Positions 1 to 6,788 are shown, numbered from the stretch's first letter. The stretch is DNA of 10,740 nucleotides from an uncultured bacterium (GCA_905215205.1 CAJMPK010000038.1:1-10740); one strand, 5' to 3'. Notes: generated by a model not told the origin, from the letters alone. Numbers and translations: made by a program.

Positions 1-1
1 C

Positions 2-610
2 CTGTTCTACGTTGTCTTTTACGGCGACGGCTACTACTGGGCGCATCCGCTCGAAATCTTTGCCACCAACGAAGGCGGCATGAGCTTCCATGGCGGCTTG
101 GTGGGCGGCATTATCGGCGGCATCATCGTGTGCCGCATGTACAAGCTTGATGCATGGACTATCGCCGACCTTGCCGTGATCGGCGCCCCGCTGGCCCTGT
201 GCCTGGGCCGTTGTGCCAACTTTGTCAATGGTGAGCTGTGGGGCAAGCCGACCGATCTGCCCTGGGGCGTGGTCTTCGGTGGCACCGCGGGGGATATGCC
301 GCGTCACCCCTCTCAGCTCTACGAGGCATTTCTTGAGGGCATCGTGCTTTTTTGCATTCTGCAAGTGCTCAGCCGCAAAAAGCCGCTACTGCCCCAGGGC
401 ACGTTTATGGGCGTGTTTGTGATGGGTTACGGCATCGTCCGCTTCCTCATTGAGTTTGTGCGTGTGCCCGATGCGCAGCTGGGCTATCTGCTGGGCGGCG
501 TCATCACCATGGGTCAGCTGTTGAGCCTGCCACTCGTGATTGCAGGCCTGGCGCTCATCATCTTTGCCCTCCGCCGCAACCGTCCCCAGCGCGTCTACCT
601 CGCCGCCTAG
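2..610 (+). CDS. lgt: Prolipoprotein diacylglyceryl transferase, 5'-truncated by window edge
   Basis: Lgt is an inner-membrane enzyme that moves diacylglycerol from phosphatidylglycerol to the lipobox cysteine of prolipoproteins, the first step of lipoprotein maturation. The frame is open from base 2 and gives about 202 residues, so roughly the N-terminal third is outside the window. Family signatures are clear: GGMSFHGGLVGG, with the conserved His at 89-91; the Lgt signature GRCANFVNGELWG, with the conserved Arg at 209-211, Asn at 218-220 and Glu at 233-235; RHPSQLYEA; and GYGIVRFLIEFVR, with the late conserved Arg at 440-442 and Glu at 452-454. The remaining sequence alternates hydrophobic membrane segments, as expected. 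The protein ends in a short Arg-rich cytoplasmic tail. A hairpin repeat begins 10 bases after the stop. The identification is secure; only the missing start is unknown. Confidence 0.96.
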   Translation: MFYVVFYGDGYYWAHPLEIFATNEGGMSFHGGLVGGIIGGIIVCRMYKLDAWTIADLAVIGAPLALCLGRCANFVNGELWGKPTDLPWGVVFGGTAGDMPRHPSQLYEAFLEGIVLFCILQVLSRKKPLLPQGTFMGVFVMGYGIVRFLIEFVRVPDAQLGYLLGGVITMGQLLSLPLVIAGLALIIFALRRNRPQRVYLAA

Positions 611-620
611 CCGCCACATT

Positions 621-653
621 CCACCACAAAGGGGACAGGCACCTTTGTGGTGG
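621..653 (+). repeat. REP-like hairpin with GGGGACAGG loop
   Basis: A perfect 12-bp inverted repeat (621-632 with 642-653) flanks the 9-base loop GGACAGGCA. The stem-loop junction reads AAAGGGGACAGGCACCTTT. It starts 10 bases after the lgt stop and has no T-run on either side, so it is not a typical intrinsic terminator. Its architecture is shared with the hairpins at 677-735, 2941-2973, 5559-5613 and 8256-8280. It resembles RAYT-associated REP palindromes, but that classification is inferred. Confidence 0.7.
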
Positions 654-676
654 TTCGCTGGGCAACGATGACAGAA

Positions 677-735
677 CCGTAACGTTTCCCCAGATAAAAC
701 CTGCCAAAATAAACCTGTCCCTTTTTGGCAGGTTT
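677..735 (-). repeat. Dispersed hairpin repeat, copy A (reverse orientation)
   Basis: A perfect 13-bp inverted repeat (697-709 with 723-735) encloses a loop that on the minus strand carries GGGACAGG. Read on the minus strand, the element continues past the hairpin into TTATCTGGGGAAACGTTACGG. It aligns along most of its length with the plus-strand copy at 5559-5613, including an identical 24-base block (691-714 here, 5577-5600 there). The element ends only about 20 bases before the GTG start of the next gene, so it forms most of that gene's 5' flank. Confidence 0.8.
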
Positions 736-755
736 CTAGAAAGGCTTTTTGGACT

Positions 756-2939
756 GTGAAGGATTCCGACCTCTCCGCAACGGCTGCGCGCGACGCCGCC
801 CGCATCGTTTGGTTTAAGCGCTATCCCGCCAAGCAGACGCTCATCGCATTTTTGCTCGCCCTGCTGGCGACTACGGCGTTTTCCATCGATCCCGCCCCGG
901 TGTCGAGCAATGCGGTCCTGGCGATCGACCCCAAGGCGACGGGCACGCTCTACGTGTGCTACGAGGTACTTCTCTCGTTTGCCGGCCATACCGACGCGGT
1001 CATGCTGCTTGCACTTGCCTGCCTGCTCACGCTGCCGTTTCGCTACGTGTTCTTTGGCCGTGGCGACACCTGGCGCCCATCGATCATTCTGCCGTCGCTG
1101 TTCTTCGCCATCTGCATGGTGTTCGGCCGCAGCTACGATCTCACCGACTCGGCTGAGATTGTCCTTGGCGACAAAGCCCGCATCATCTGCGCCTGGATTG
1201 GCGGCGCGGGCTGGATGCTTCTGGCGATCGTGGCCTTCTACCTTGCCTTTGAGTGTCTAGATTGGCTGAGCTCTCGGCGCATTCCGTTTTCCGAGGCGCA
1301 CTTTGGCCGCGTATGGCGTGTGACTCACGCCGTGCTCTCGGTCCATCCCTTTGCCGGGCCCTTCCTGGTGCTTATGATCGCCTGGGCGCCCACGCTCATC
1401 GCTTCGCTGCCTGGCCTTTTTATGGGAGATACGGGCGCGCAGATTCGCCAGTGGTTCAACTATCCCAATGGCACGAGCGACTACCTGCGCCTACTCAACC
1501 CCAACGTGCTGCTCAACGGGCATCATCCCGTAGTGCACACGGCCATTATCGGCTCGTGCGTTCAGCTGGGGCTTTCGCTGTTCAACAGCGCTAACGCGGG
1601 TCTTGCCATCTACACCTGTGCTCAGTTCGTCATCACGGCCGCCTGCATGGCCTATTCCATTTCGTCGCTGCGCAAACTGGGCGTGAGCCTGCCGGTTCGC
1701 GGTGCGATCCTGCTGTTCTTTGCGTTTATGCCGATGTTCTCTAACTACGCGGTGTTGCTCACCAAAGACGTGCTCTTTGCCGACGCGTTCTTGGTGCTGC
1801 TGGTACAGACCGTCAAGCTCGTGGCATGTGGCTTGCCCCGTCGTGATGTCAATGTCGAGCGAGCGGGCGAGAAAACCCCCGTGCTCTTTGCGCGCCACGA
1901 CTGGCTGCTGCTCGCTCTGGGCGCCATGGGTTCCACGTTCCTGCGCAACGGCGGCCTGGTGTTTCCCCTGGCGGCATGCGTAATCGCGGCGGCGTTTTGC
2001 GTATGGGACGTGCATGTGGCTCGTCGTGCAGCCAAGCAGACTGGTGCTGCGCCTTTAGGCGCCATCCCGCGTTTCCGCTGGGTTGGCGTTCTCGCGGTGC
2101 TCGCGCTCTGCCTTGCCTCTAATATGTACTTCACCAAGGTCTTTATGCCGGCGCACGATATCACGCCTGGTTCCAAGCGCGAAATCCTCTCGATTCCGTT
2201 CCAGCAGACAGCGCGCTTTGTCCAAAAGCACGACGGCCTCAACTCGGGCGTCAACCCCACGGTTAAGGAGGACGGCACCATCGTGGAGGCTCCTTGCGAC
2301 GGTTCGGTGACCGACGAAGAGCGTGCCGTGATCGATCGCGTACTCAAGTACGAGAACCTGGGCCGCCGTTATAACCCGGATAAGTCGGACGCCGTCAAAA
2401 ATTGCTTTAACGAGTACGCCTCGCAGGATGACATCAAGGCCTATTTTGAGGTGTGGGCCCAGATGTTTAAAAAGGATCCCGAGTGCTATATTTCGGCGCT
2501 CATCAATAACTACTACGGCTACTTTTATCCGAGTGCCCGCGATGCCTGGGTCTACAGCACGGCGCGTAGTGCCGAGATCATGGCGCGTCCCGACAACCTC
2601 AAGTACTTCGACTTCCATCTGGTTGACAGCAACGTGGTGCGCTGGTGTGACCACCTGATCAATCTGTACCGTGTGGCGGTGCAGCGTGTTCCCTTTATCT
2701 CGCTCACCATGAGCTCGGCCACCTATGTGTGGATCATGATCGCCGTGGTGGTCTACCTGCTGCGTCGTCATTCATGGCGTGCGCTGGCGATCTGGGTGCC
2801 GCTGTTGGGCGTGCTCGCCGTGTGCCTGATTGGTCCGTGCAACGGCTCGACTTACATGCGCTACCTGTATCCGGTCATCGCCTGCATGCCCTTCGCCATC
2901 GGCGCCACCGTCACCCGCAGCGACTTCCTCTGGCCCTAA
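756..2939 (+). CDS. Large polytopic membrane protein, DUF6020-like
   Basis: A 727-residue integral membrane protein of unknown function. The N-terminal half carries many hydrophobic segments (for example about 26-44, 79-98, 108-122, 142-165 and 195-220). Between them are the motifs PGLFMGDTGAQ (about 219-229), NGHHPVVHT (254-262) and LTKDVLFAD (about 335-343). A hydrophilic loop of roughly 180 residues (about 464-645) follows and contains four cysteines (514, 550, 577, 631). Two or three membrane segments then finish the protein. The PGxxxGD and NGHHP pattern and overall plan fit DUF6020-type proteins, which resemble GT-C glycosyltransferases in layout; this family call is from memory and moderate. 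The start is GTG at 756, with a weak AGAAAGG about 11 bases upstream. No clear promoter separates it from lgt, so read-through from lgt is possible. A sugar- or lipid-linked envelope role is only a guess. Confidence 0.75.
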   Translation: MKDSDLSATAARDAARIVWFKRYPAKQTLIAFLLALLATTAFSIDPAPVSSNAVLAIDPKATGTLYVCYEVLLSFAGHTDAVMLLALACLLTLPFRYVFFGRGDTWRPSIILPSLFFAICMVFGRSYDLTDSAEIVLGDKARIICAWIGGAGWMLLAIVAFYLAFECLDWLSSRRIPFSEAHFGRVWRVTHAVLSVHPFAGPFLVLMIAWAPTLIASLPGLFMGDTGAQIRQWFNYPNGTSDYLRLLNPNVLLNGHHPVVHTAIIGSCVQLGLSLFNSANAGLAIYTCAQFVITAACMAYSISSLRKLGVSLPVRGAILLFFAFMPMFSNYAVLLTKDVLFADAFLVLLVQTVKLVACGLPRRDVNVERAGEKTPVLFARHDWLLLALGAMGSTFLRNGGLVFPLAACVIAAAFCVWDVHVARRAAKQTGAAPLGAIPRFRWVGVLAVLALCLASNMYFTKVFMPAHDITPGSKREILSIPFQQTARFVQKHDGLNSGVNPTVKEDGTIVEAPCDGSVTDEERAVIDRVLKYENLGRRYNPDKSDAVKNCFNEYASQDDIKAYFEVWAQMFKKDPECYISALINNYYGYFYPSARDAWVYSTARSAEIMARPDNLKYFDFHLVDSNVVRWCDHLINLYRVAVQRVPFISLTMSSATYVWIMIAVVVYLLRRHSWRALAIWVPLLGVLAVCLIGPCNGSTYMRYLYPVIACMPFAIGATVTRSDFLWP

Positions 2940-2940
2940 C

Positions 2941-2973
2941 TTGGTGCATTGGGGTCAGGATACTTTGCACCAA
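2941..2973 (+). repeat. REP-like hairpin with GGGGTCAGG loop
   Basis: An 8-bp inverted repeat, TTGGTGCA (2941-2948) with TGCACCAA (2966-2973), flanks a 17-base loop containing GGGGTCAGG. It begins one base after the stop of the DUF6020-like gene and has no T-run. The layout matches the hairpin at 621-653 with one A-to-T change in the loop motif. Confidence 0.6.
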
Positions 2974-3007
2974 AGGGCGGCATCATCACGACGCCTTCAT
3001 TTTGGGG

Positions 3008-3036
3008 TTTATCTCGCAGGCCAGTAGGTATATCAT
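3008..3036 (+). promoter_or_regulatory. Possible promoter for yebC
   Basis: TTTATC at 3008-3013 and TATCAT at 3031-3036 are separated by 17 bases. The -10 matches TATAAT at five of six positions; the -35 is weak. A start near 3043 would give a leader of about 60 bases. TATATT at 3050-3055 is an alternative -10 without a good -35. Confidence 0.3.
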
Positions 3037-3104
3037 AACGACGTTTGTTTATATTGCCCGAGCATCTGTGCTGGGCTTTAGGTCGAAACCGATAGGAGAC
3101 ACGT

Positions 3105-3911
3105 ATGTCCGGACACTCTAAGTGGGCCACAACCAAGCATCGTAAGGGCGCGCAGGACGCCAAGCGTTCCGCCCTCTTCTCCAAGCTCAGCCGCAACATC
3201 ACCGTTGCTGCCCGTCTCGGCGGTGACCCGCTGCCCGAGAACAACGCCAGCCTCGCCGCTGCCGTCGCCAAGGCCAAGGCTCAGTCCATGCCTAAGGACA
3301 AGATCAAGTCTGCTATCGACAAGGCCTTTGGTTCGGGTGCCGATGCCGCCGTCTACGAGAACATCGTGTACGAGGGCTACGGTCCCGCCGGTGTCGCCGT
3401 CTACGTCGACTGCCTGACCGACAACCGCAACCGCACCGCTGCCGACGTCCGTTCCGCCTTCTCCCACGCTGGTGGCAACCTGGGTACCTCCGGCTCCGTC
3501 GCCTTCCAGTTTGAGCGCAAGGGCCAGATCGTCGTCGCCAAGGAGATCCTGGACGAGAACGCCAAGAAGGAGACCATGATCGCCAACGGTGCTGCCGGTG
3601 ACGAGGATGAGTTCATGATGGCCATCGCCGAGGCCGGTGGCGAGGACTACGAGGATGCCGGCGAGGAGTGGATCGTCTGGACCGCTGCCAACGACGTCAT
3701 GGCTGTTTCCAAGGCACTCGAGGAGCAGGGCATCCAGGTCAAGGGCTCCGAGACCACCATGGTCCCGACCACCCCGACCGAGGTCTCCGGCGCCGACGCC
3801 AAGAAGGTTCAGCGCCTCATCGACCGTCTTGAGGAGCTCGACGACGTCCAGGACGTCTACAGCACCATGGACATGACCGACGAGGTTATCGCTGCCCTCG
3901 AGGAGGAGTAG
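3105..3911 (+). CDS. yebC: YebC/PmpR family protein (TACO1-like)
   Basis: A 268-residue cytosolic protein of the universal YebC/TACO1 family. Members were long annotated as DNA-binding transcriptional regulators; the mitochondrial homologue TACO1 is a translation activator, and recent work on bacterial members points to a ribosome-linked role. The N-terminus MSGHSKWATTKHRKGAQDAK is the family hallmark. It is followed by the conserved AAAVAKAKAQSMPKDKIKSAI and YEGYGPAGVAVYVDCLTDN regions (split here by variable sequence), then NLGTSGSVAFQFERKG. The C-terminal domain ends in a helical ...LIDRLEELDDVQDVYSTMD segment. Length is slightly above the usual 240-250. The start is fixed by the hallmark N-terminus and by AGGAG at 3094-3098. 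Codon choice is strongly skewed to C-ending codons (GTC, GCC, CTC), stronger than in neighbours and suggesting high expression. Confidence 0.97.
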   Translation: MSGHSKWATTKHRKGAQDAKRSALFSKLSRNITVAARLGGDPLPENNASLAAAVAKAKAQSMPKDKIKSAIDKAFGSGADAAVYENIVYEGYGPAGVAVYVDCLTDNRNRTAADVRSAFSHAGGNLGTSGSVAFQFERKGQIVVAKEILDENAKKETMIANGAAGDEDEFMMAIAEAGGEDYEDAGEEWIVWTAANDVMAVSKALEEQGIQVKGSETTMVPTTPTEVSGADAKKVQRLIDRLEELDDVQDVYSTMDMTDEVIAALEEE

Positions 3912-3916
3912 CGCCC

Positions 3917-3934
3917 GCACGGATTGAGCCGTGC
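3917..3934 (+). other. Small hairpin just after yebC
   Basis: GCACGG (3917-3922) pairs with CCGTGC (3929-3934) around a 6-base loop, six bases after the yebC stop. It has no T-run, so it is more likely an mRNA 3'-end stabiliser or part of a longer termination region than a terminator alone. Confidence 0.35.
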
Positions 3935-3980
3935 ATATCTGGGCATAATGAAGCGAGCATGCAAGCCTCGTGGAATAGAT

Positions 3981-4023
3981 GAGCCGGATCCGCGTGCAAT
4001 GAGGCACCGGACCCGGCTCTTTT
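3981..4023 (+). terminator. Rho-independent terminator after yebC
   Basis: Left arm GAGCCGGATCCG (3981-3992) pairs with CGGACCCGGCTC (4008-4019) with a single A-C mismatch. An inner GTGC/GCAC pair (3994-3997 with 4004-4007) extends the stem around a 6-base loop. The stem is followed at once by TTTT (4020-4023). It should end the yebC transcript. Its T-run is shared with the TATAAT box of the next transcription unit. Confidence 0.85.
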
Positions 4024-4028
4024 ATAAT
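3999..4028 (+). promoter_or_regulatory. Probable promoter of the amaP-DUF2273-asp23 cassette
   Basis: A perfect -10 box, TATAAT, lies at 4023-4028, starting in the T-run of the yebC terminator. A -35 at about 3999-4005 (ATGAGG or TGAGGC) is poor and would lie inside the terminator hairpin. Transcription would start near 4035, about 45 bases before the first gene. The poor -35 may mean dependence on an activator or an alternative sigma factor; this is inferred. Confidence 0.5.
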
Positions 4029-4078
4029 GATGCGAATCGTTTTGCATTCTGTGGATCGAGATTTGAAGGGAGCGCTGC

Positions 4079-4624
4079 ATGCGCGTGCTCAAACGAGCCC
4101 TGGCGATCGTGTATCTTGCCGCCGCCGTCGTGGCGCTGGGTACGTTAGTCTGCCAGTTTTGGGGGCCATATACCTATCGCTTTATGCTGCTGATGCGCGA
4201 TCCGCTGCCTCGCATCGTTGTTACGGCGTGCGGCGGTGTCGTGGCGCTCGGCGTGCTCGTGGGTTTCTTCCGCCTGATGTTTGCTCGTCGCGAGCCGTCC
4301 TGCGTGCATCCGGCGGGGGAGCGCAATATCGAGGTCACGCTCGCTGCCCTCTCCTCGTGTGCTCGCACCGCGGCAGAGCGCGACGACCGCGTGATGATCG
4401 AGCATGTCGAGGCACGCGTGCAGGGCTCCGACGAATCGCGCGTCCGTTTTAAGGTCGACGCCATCGCGCTCGACGACCGGGATGTGGCCTCCCTTGCAGC
4501 CGCGATGCAGCAACGTATCGAGGAGGCCTGCGACACCATGCTCGGCACGCCGGGCACGATCGCACGCGTTCGTTTTTTGCCGTCCAAGACTACCGTCCAG
4601 ACCGTGGAGGTTACCGGTGAGTGA
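4079..4624 (+). CDS. amaP: AmaP-like membrane anchor for Asp23 (alkaline shock response)
   Basis: A 181-residue protein with two N-terminal membrane segments (about 7-26 and 44-66) and a soluble C-terminal domain (about 82-178). This matches AmaP, which in Staphylococcus aureus anchors the abundant Asp23 protein to the membrane. Its place ahead of DUF2273 and Asp23 genes is the strongest support. The soluble domain (IEVTLAALSSCARTAAE ... VASLAAAMQQRIEEACDTML ... IARVRFLPS) has the same helix-strand-strand-helix-strand rhythm as the Asp23 domain encoded downstream, and may be a diverged copy of it (inference). The start ATG at 4079 has GAAGGGAG about 7 bases upstream. Its stop lies inside the next gene (8-nt overlap), indicating translational coupling. 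The gene symbol is by homology and context only. Confidence 0.75.
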   Translation: MRVLKRALAIVYLAAAVVALGTLVCQFWGPYTYRFMLLMRDPLPRIVVTACGGVVALGVLVGFFRLMFARREPSCVHPAGERNIEVTLAALSSCARTAAERDDRVMIEHVEARVQGSDESRVRFKVDAIALDDRDVASLAAAMQQRIEEACDTMLGTPGTIARVRFLPSKTTVQTVEVTGE

Positions 4625-4994
4625 CACCAATCAAGACAAGACCGTTCGCACTCCGCGCCTGACCATCGATCAGAGCGCTGCGCCGGCAGGCGAGGTCGTC
4701 GATTCCAAGGTAGAGGGCGCCGAGTCGCATGACGCGGTCGCCGATGATTTTGATGAGGCCATGGGTCTCATCAAGGGTACGGGGGCAGCCATCTGGAGCT
4801 ATGCCGTCCGTCATCCCAACACCACGCTTGGAGCCGTCGCTGGTTTTGTGCTCGCCGTGTTGGTGCTCACGCTCGGCCTGTGGGATACGCTCGTCATCGC
4901 TTTCTTTGTGCTGATCGGCGCCGTGATTGGCCAGATCCGCGACGGCGAGAACGGGATCGTTAACTTCTTCGGCCGTCTGTTTAGCGGTCGCTAG
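4617..4994 (+). CDS. DUF2273 family small membrane protein
   Basis: A 125-residue protein. The C-terminal half is the DUF2273 core: two membrane segments (about 70-88 and 90-105) separated by a tight turn (GLWDT), then a basic end, GRLFSGR. DUF2273 proteins are small hydrophobic partners encoded beside amaP and asp23 in many Gram-positive bacteria; their exact role is unknown. Here the first 60 residues form a hydrophilic, acidic, probably disordered cytosolic extension not found in minimal family members. The start is GTG at 4617, chosen because GGAGG at 4606-4610 sits six bases upstream and no later in-frame start keeps that spacing. It overlaps the AmaP stop by 8 bases, so the two are almost certainly co-translated. 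Confidence 0.82.
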   Translation: MSDTNQDKTVRTPRLTIDQSAAPAGEVVDSKVEGAESHDAVADDFDEAMGLIKGTGAAIWSYAVRHPNTTLGAVAGFVLAVLVLTLGLWDTLVIAFFVLIGAVIGQIRDGENGIVNFFGRLFSGR

Positions 4995-5038
4995 CATGTA
5001 TTCGACCGCCGCGTGTGCGGTGGGCATAAGGAGGAACC

Positions 5039-5560
5039 ATGGCTTTTAACACGAAGGTCGATGTGGCCGATACCGAGCTCGAGGCGGACGAGACCGTCGC
5101 TGCCGAGGCCGAGGACGTAACGCTCGAGGACGAGGCGCTCGTCGAGGCCGAACCCGCCGACGATGCGGACGAGGACGATGAGGAAACAGACGAGTCTGAG
5201 GATTCGCTGACCTATTCCAACGGTGTGATCGAGAAGATCGTCGCCATGGCCACCCGCGAGGTGCCGCACGTCCTGGGCATGAAGGGCAACCTCATGCACT
5301 TTGTGCAGGAGCAGTTCGGTGCCGAGAATCTGACCAAGGGCGTGACGGTCGAGGTCACCGATGACAACCGCGTGGTCGTCAACATTTCCGTCATTATCGA
5401 GTACGGCGCCTACGCGCCCGCGATTTTCGACGACGTTAAGGCGCGCGTGACCGAGCGTCTGGCCGCGATGACCGGCCTTGAGGTGGCAGGCGTCAACCTG
5501 CGCATCGAGGATGTTATCACCCCCGAGGAGTACGAGCACCGCACCAACCAGCACGAGTAA
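5039..5560 (+). CDS. Asp23/Gls24 family envelope stress response protein
   Basis: A 173-residue protein. Residues about 57-165 form the Asp23 domain: LTYSNGVIEKIVAMATREV, then VTVEVTDDNRVVVNISVIIEYG, then IFDDVKARVTERLAAMTGLEVAGVNLRIEDV (shown in parts). Asp23 is a soluble protein that coats the inner face of the membrane through AmaP and is linked to cell-envelope stress tolerance. The first 56 residues are strikingly acidic, with 26 Asp/Glu among residues 8-56 and one Lys (residue 6) in the whole stretch; this looks disordered. The start ATG has a strong AAGGAGGA just upstream (about 5028-5035), suggesting this is the most highly translated gene of the cassette. It lies 44 bases after the DUF2273 gene, with no terminator between them. 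In Firmicutes nusB often follows; here a hairpin and terminator follow. Confidence 0.92.
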   Translation: MAFNTKVDVADTELEADETVAAEAEDVTLEDEALVEAEPADDADEDDEETDESEDSLTYSNGVIEKIVAMATREVPHVLGMKGNLMHFVQEQFGAENLTKGVTVEVTDDNRVVVNISVIIEYGAYAPAIFDDVKARVTERLAAMTGLEVAGVNLRIEDVITPEEYEHRTNQHE

Positions 5561-5613
5561 CCTACCAAAAAGGGATGTTTATTTTGGCAGGTTTTATCTG
5601 CGAAAACGTCAAA
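5559..5613 (+). repeat. Dispersed hairpin repeat, copy B (forward orientation)
   Basis: AACCTACCAAAA (5559-5570) pairs with TTTTGGCAGGTT (5582-5593) with one mismatch. The loop starts AGGGATG, a shortened version of the GGGACAGG loop in copy A. The element continues to about 5613 and shares the identical block 5577-5600 with the minus-strand copy at 677-735. It overlaps the last bases of the asp23 stop codon and runs straight into the terminator hairpin. Confidence 0.8.
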
Positions 5614-5654
5614 CGGCCGGCCGCACGGATGTATGTGCGGCCGGCCGTTATTTG
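5612..5654 (+). terminator. Strong terminator of the Asp23 cassette
   Basis: A perfect 15-bp inverted repeat (5612-5626 with 5635-5649; arm AACGGCCGGCCGCAC) surrounds the 8-base loop GGATGTAT and is followed by the T-rich TTATTTG. It lies 50 bases after the asp23 stop, just downstream of repeat copy B. Confidence 0.85.
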
Positions 5655-5694
5655 TATGTCCCCGATGTAGGCATACCGCTCGTCTAACTAGGGG

Positions 5695-5722
5695 TTGCAA
5701 TCGTCGTGTTCCGCGTTACCCT
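5695..5722 (+). promoter_or_regulatory. Probable promoter for the YitT-family gene
   Basis: TTGCAA at 5695-5700 and TACCCT at 5717-5722 are 16 bases apart. The -10 fits the TAnnnT pattern common in Actinobacteria. It lies between the upstream terminator and the start codon, leaving a leader of about 37 bases. Confidence 0.45.
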
Positions 5723-5765
5723 AATGGGCGCATTGTTTCCAAATTGTTAACGAGGGGTTGCCGTA

Positions 5766-6788
5766 ATGGCTGACGAGCACGAAACAGAAAGCCAGGCATG
5801 GGCGATTGAGGCCGCCGCGGCAGAGGCGGCATCGCGTGCTGCCGAGGAGATGCATCGTCCTCCCGTGGTGCCGATGGAGCGCGTGGTTGATCGCACCGAT
5901 ATCGAGCGCGGCGAGCGTGCCGGCCAAAAGCGTAGCCAGGAGCCAGGCTTCCCGCGCTTTTTCGCCGAGCTCAATCTGGGCCTGATTCTTACGGCTTTTG
6001 CCATCGTTGCGTTTAAAACCCCTAATCACTTTGCTTTTGGCGGCACCTCGGGCGTGTCGGTCATTCTGTCCACGCTGTTCCCGACTCTGCCCGTCGGCGT
6101 CTTTATGTGGATTATCAACGCGGTTCTCGTCGTCTTGGGATTTATCTTTTTGGAGCGCAAGGCAATCCTGTGGAGCGTCTTCGCCTCGTTTGCACTGTCC
6201 GCCTATGTTTCGCTGTTTGAGTTCTTTATCCCGACCGATGTCTCGATGACGGGCGATATGTGGCTCGACCTGTGCTTTGCCGTGATTCTGCCGGCGCTCG
6301 GCAGCGCCATCGTCTTTGATATTGGCGCCTCGACGGGCGGCACGGATATCCTCGCCATGATCCTCAAGCGCCGCACCACGCTCGAGATTGGCCGCGCACT
6401 GCTGTTGGTCGATATCGGCATCGTGACCATCGCGGCCTTTTTGTATGGTCCGCGTATCGGTCTGTATTGCGTGCTCGGCCTGTTTGCCAAGACGCTTGTG
6501 GTCGACAAAGCCATTGAGAGCATTCATCTGCGCAAAGTCTGCACGGTCATTTGTTCCGAACCCCTTAAGGTCGAGGAGTTTATCGTCAAGCATCTCAACC
6601 GCACAGCGACCATCAGTCGCGGCTACGGTGCCTTCTCGGGCAAGTGCGTGACGGTGATCATGAGCGTGCTGAGCCGTCGCGAGGCCGTGCAGCTGCGCCG
6701 TTATGCGCGCGAGGTCGATCCGGGTGCCTTTATCACGATCGTCGACAGTTCCGAGATCGTCGGCAAGGGTTTCCGCGGCACGAACTAG
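5766..6788 (+). CDS. YitT family membrane protein with C-terminal DUF2179 domain
   Basis: A 340-residue membrane protein. Residues about 66-255 contain five or six hydrophobic segments with the YitT signatures AFKTPNHFAFGGTSGVSVIL (82-101) and GASTGGTDILAMIL (187-200). Residues about 255-337 form the soluble DUF2179 domain, including the motif ISRGYGAFSGK (283-293) and the ending DPGAFITIVDSSEIVGKGF. The family is widespread in Gram-positive bacteria, its transport substrate is not established, and DUF2179 is thought to bind a small ligand. A charged, Ala-rich N-terminal extension of about 62 residues precedes the first membrane segment and is longer than usual. The ATG at 5766 is preceded by GAGGGG about 8 bases upstream. 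It stands alone between a terminator and a separate downstream gene. Confidence 0.92.
   Translation: MADEHETESQAWAIEAAAAEAASRAAEEMHRPPVVPMERVVDRTDIERGERAGQKRSQEPGFPRFFAELNLGLILTAFAIVAFKTPNHFAFGGTSGVSVILSTLFPTLPVGVFMWIINAVLVVLGFIFLERKAILWSVFASFALSAYVSLFEFFIPTDVSMTGDMWLDLCFAVILPALGSAIVFDIGASTGGTDILAMILKRRTTLEIGRALLLVDIGIVTIAAFLYGPRIGLYCVLGLFAKTLVVDKAIESIHLRKVCTVICSEPLKVEEFIVKHLNRTATISRGYGAFSGKCVTVIMSVLSRREAVQLRRYAREVDPGAFITIVDSSEIVGKGFRGTN

Noticed and set aside
621..653. Hairpin after lgt as a normal intrinsic terminator
   Set aside because: The stem is strong, but no T-run follows on either strand. The repeated GGGGACAGG loop fits a REP-like element better.
3078..4007. Minus-strand open frame of 309 codons opposite yebC
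   Set aside because: It arises from the strong codon bias of yebC, which removes stop codons on the other strand. Its Gly/Val/Leu/Asp-rich composition resembles no protein family.
5000..5025. Short ACCGC/GCGGT hairpin in the asp23 leader as a riboswitch
   Set aside because: Only five base pairs in a 44-base gap; too small for any known riboswitch and common by chance at this GC content.
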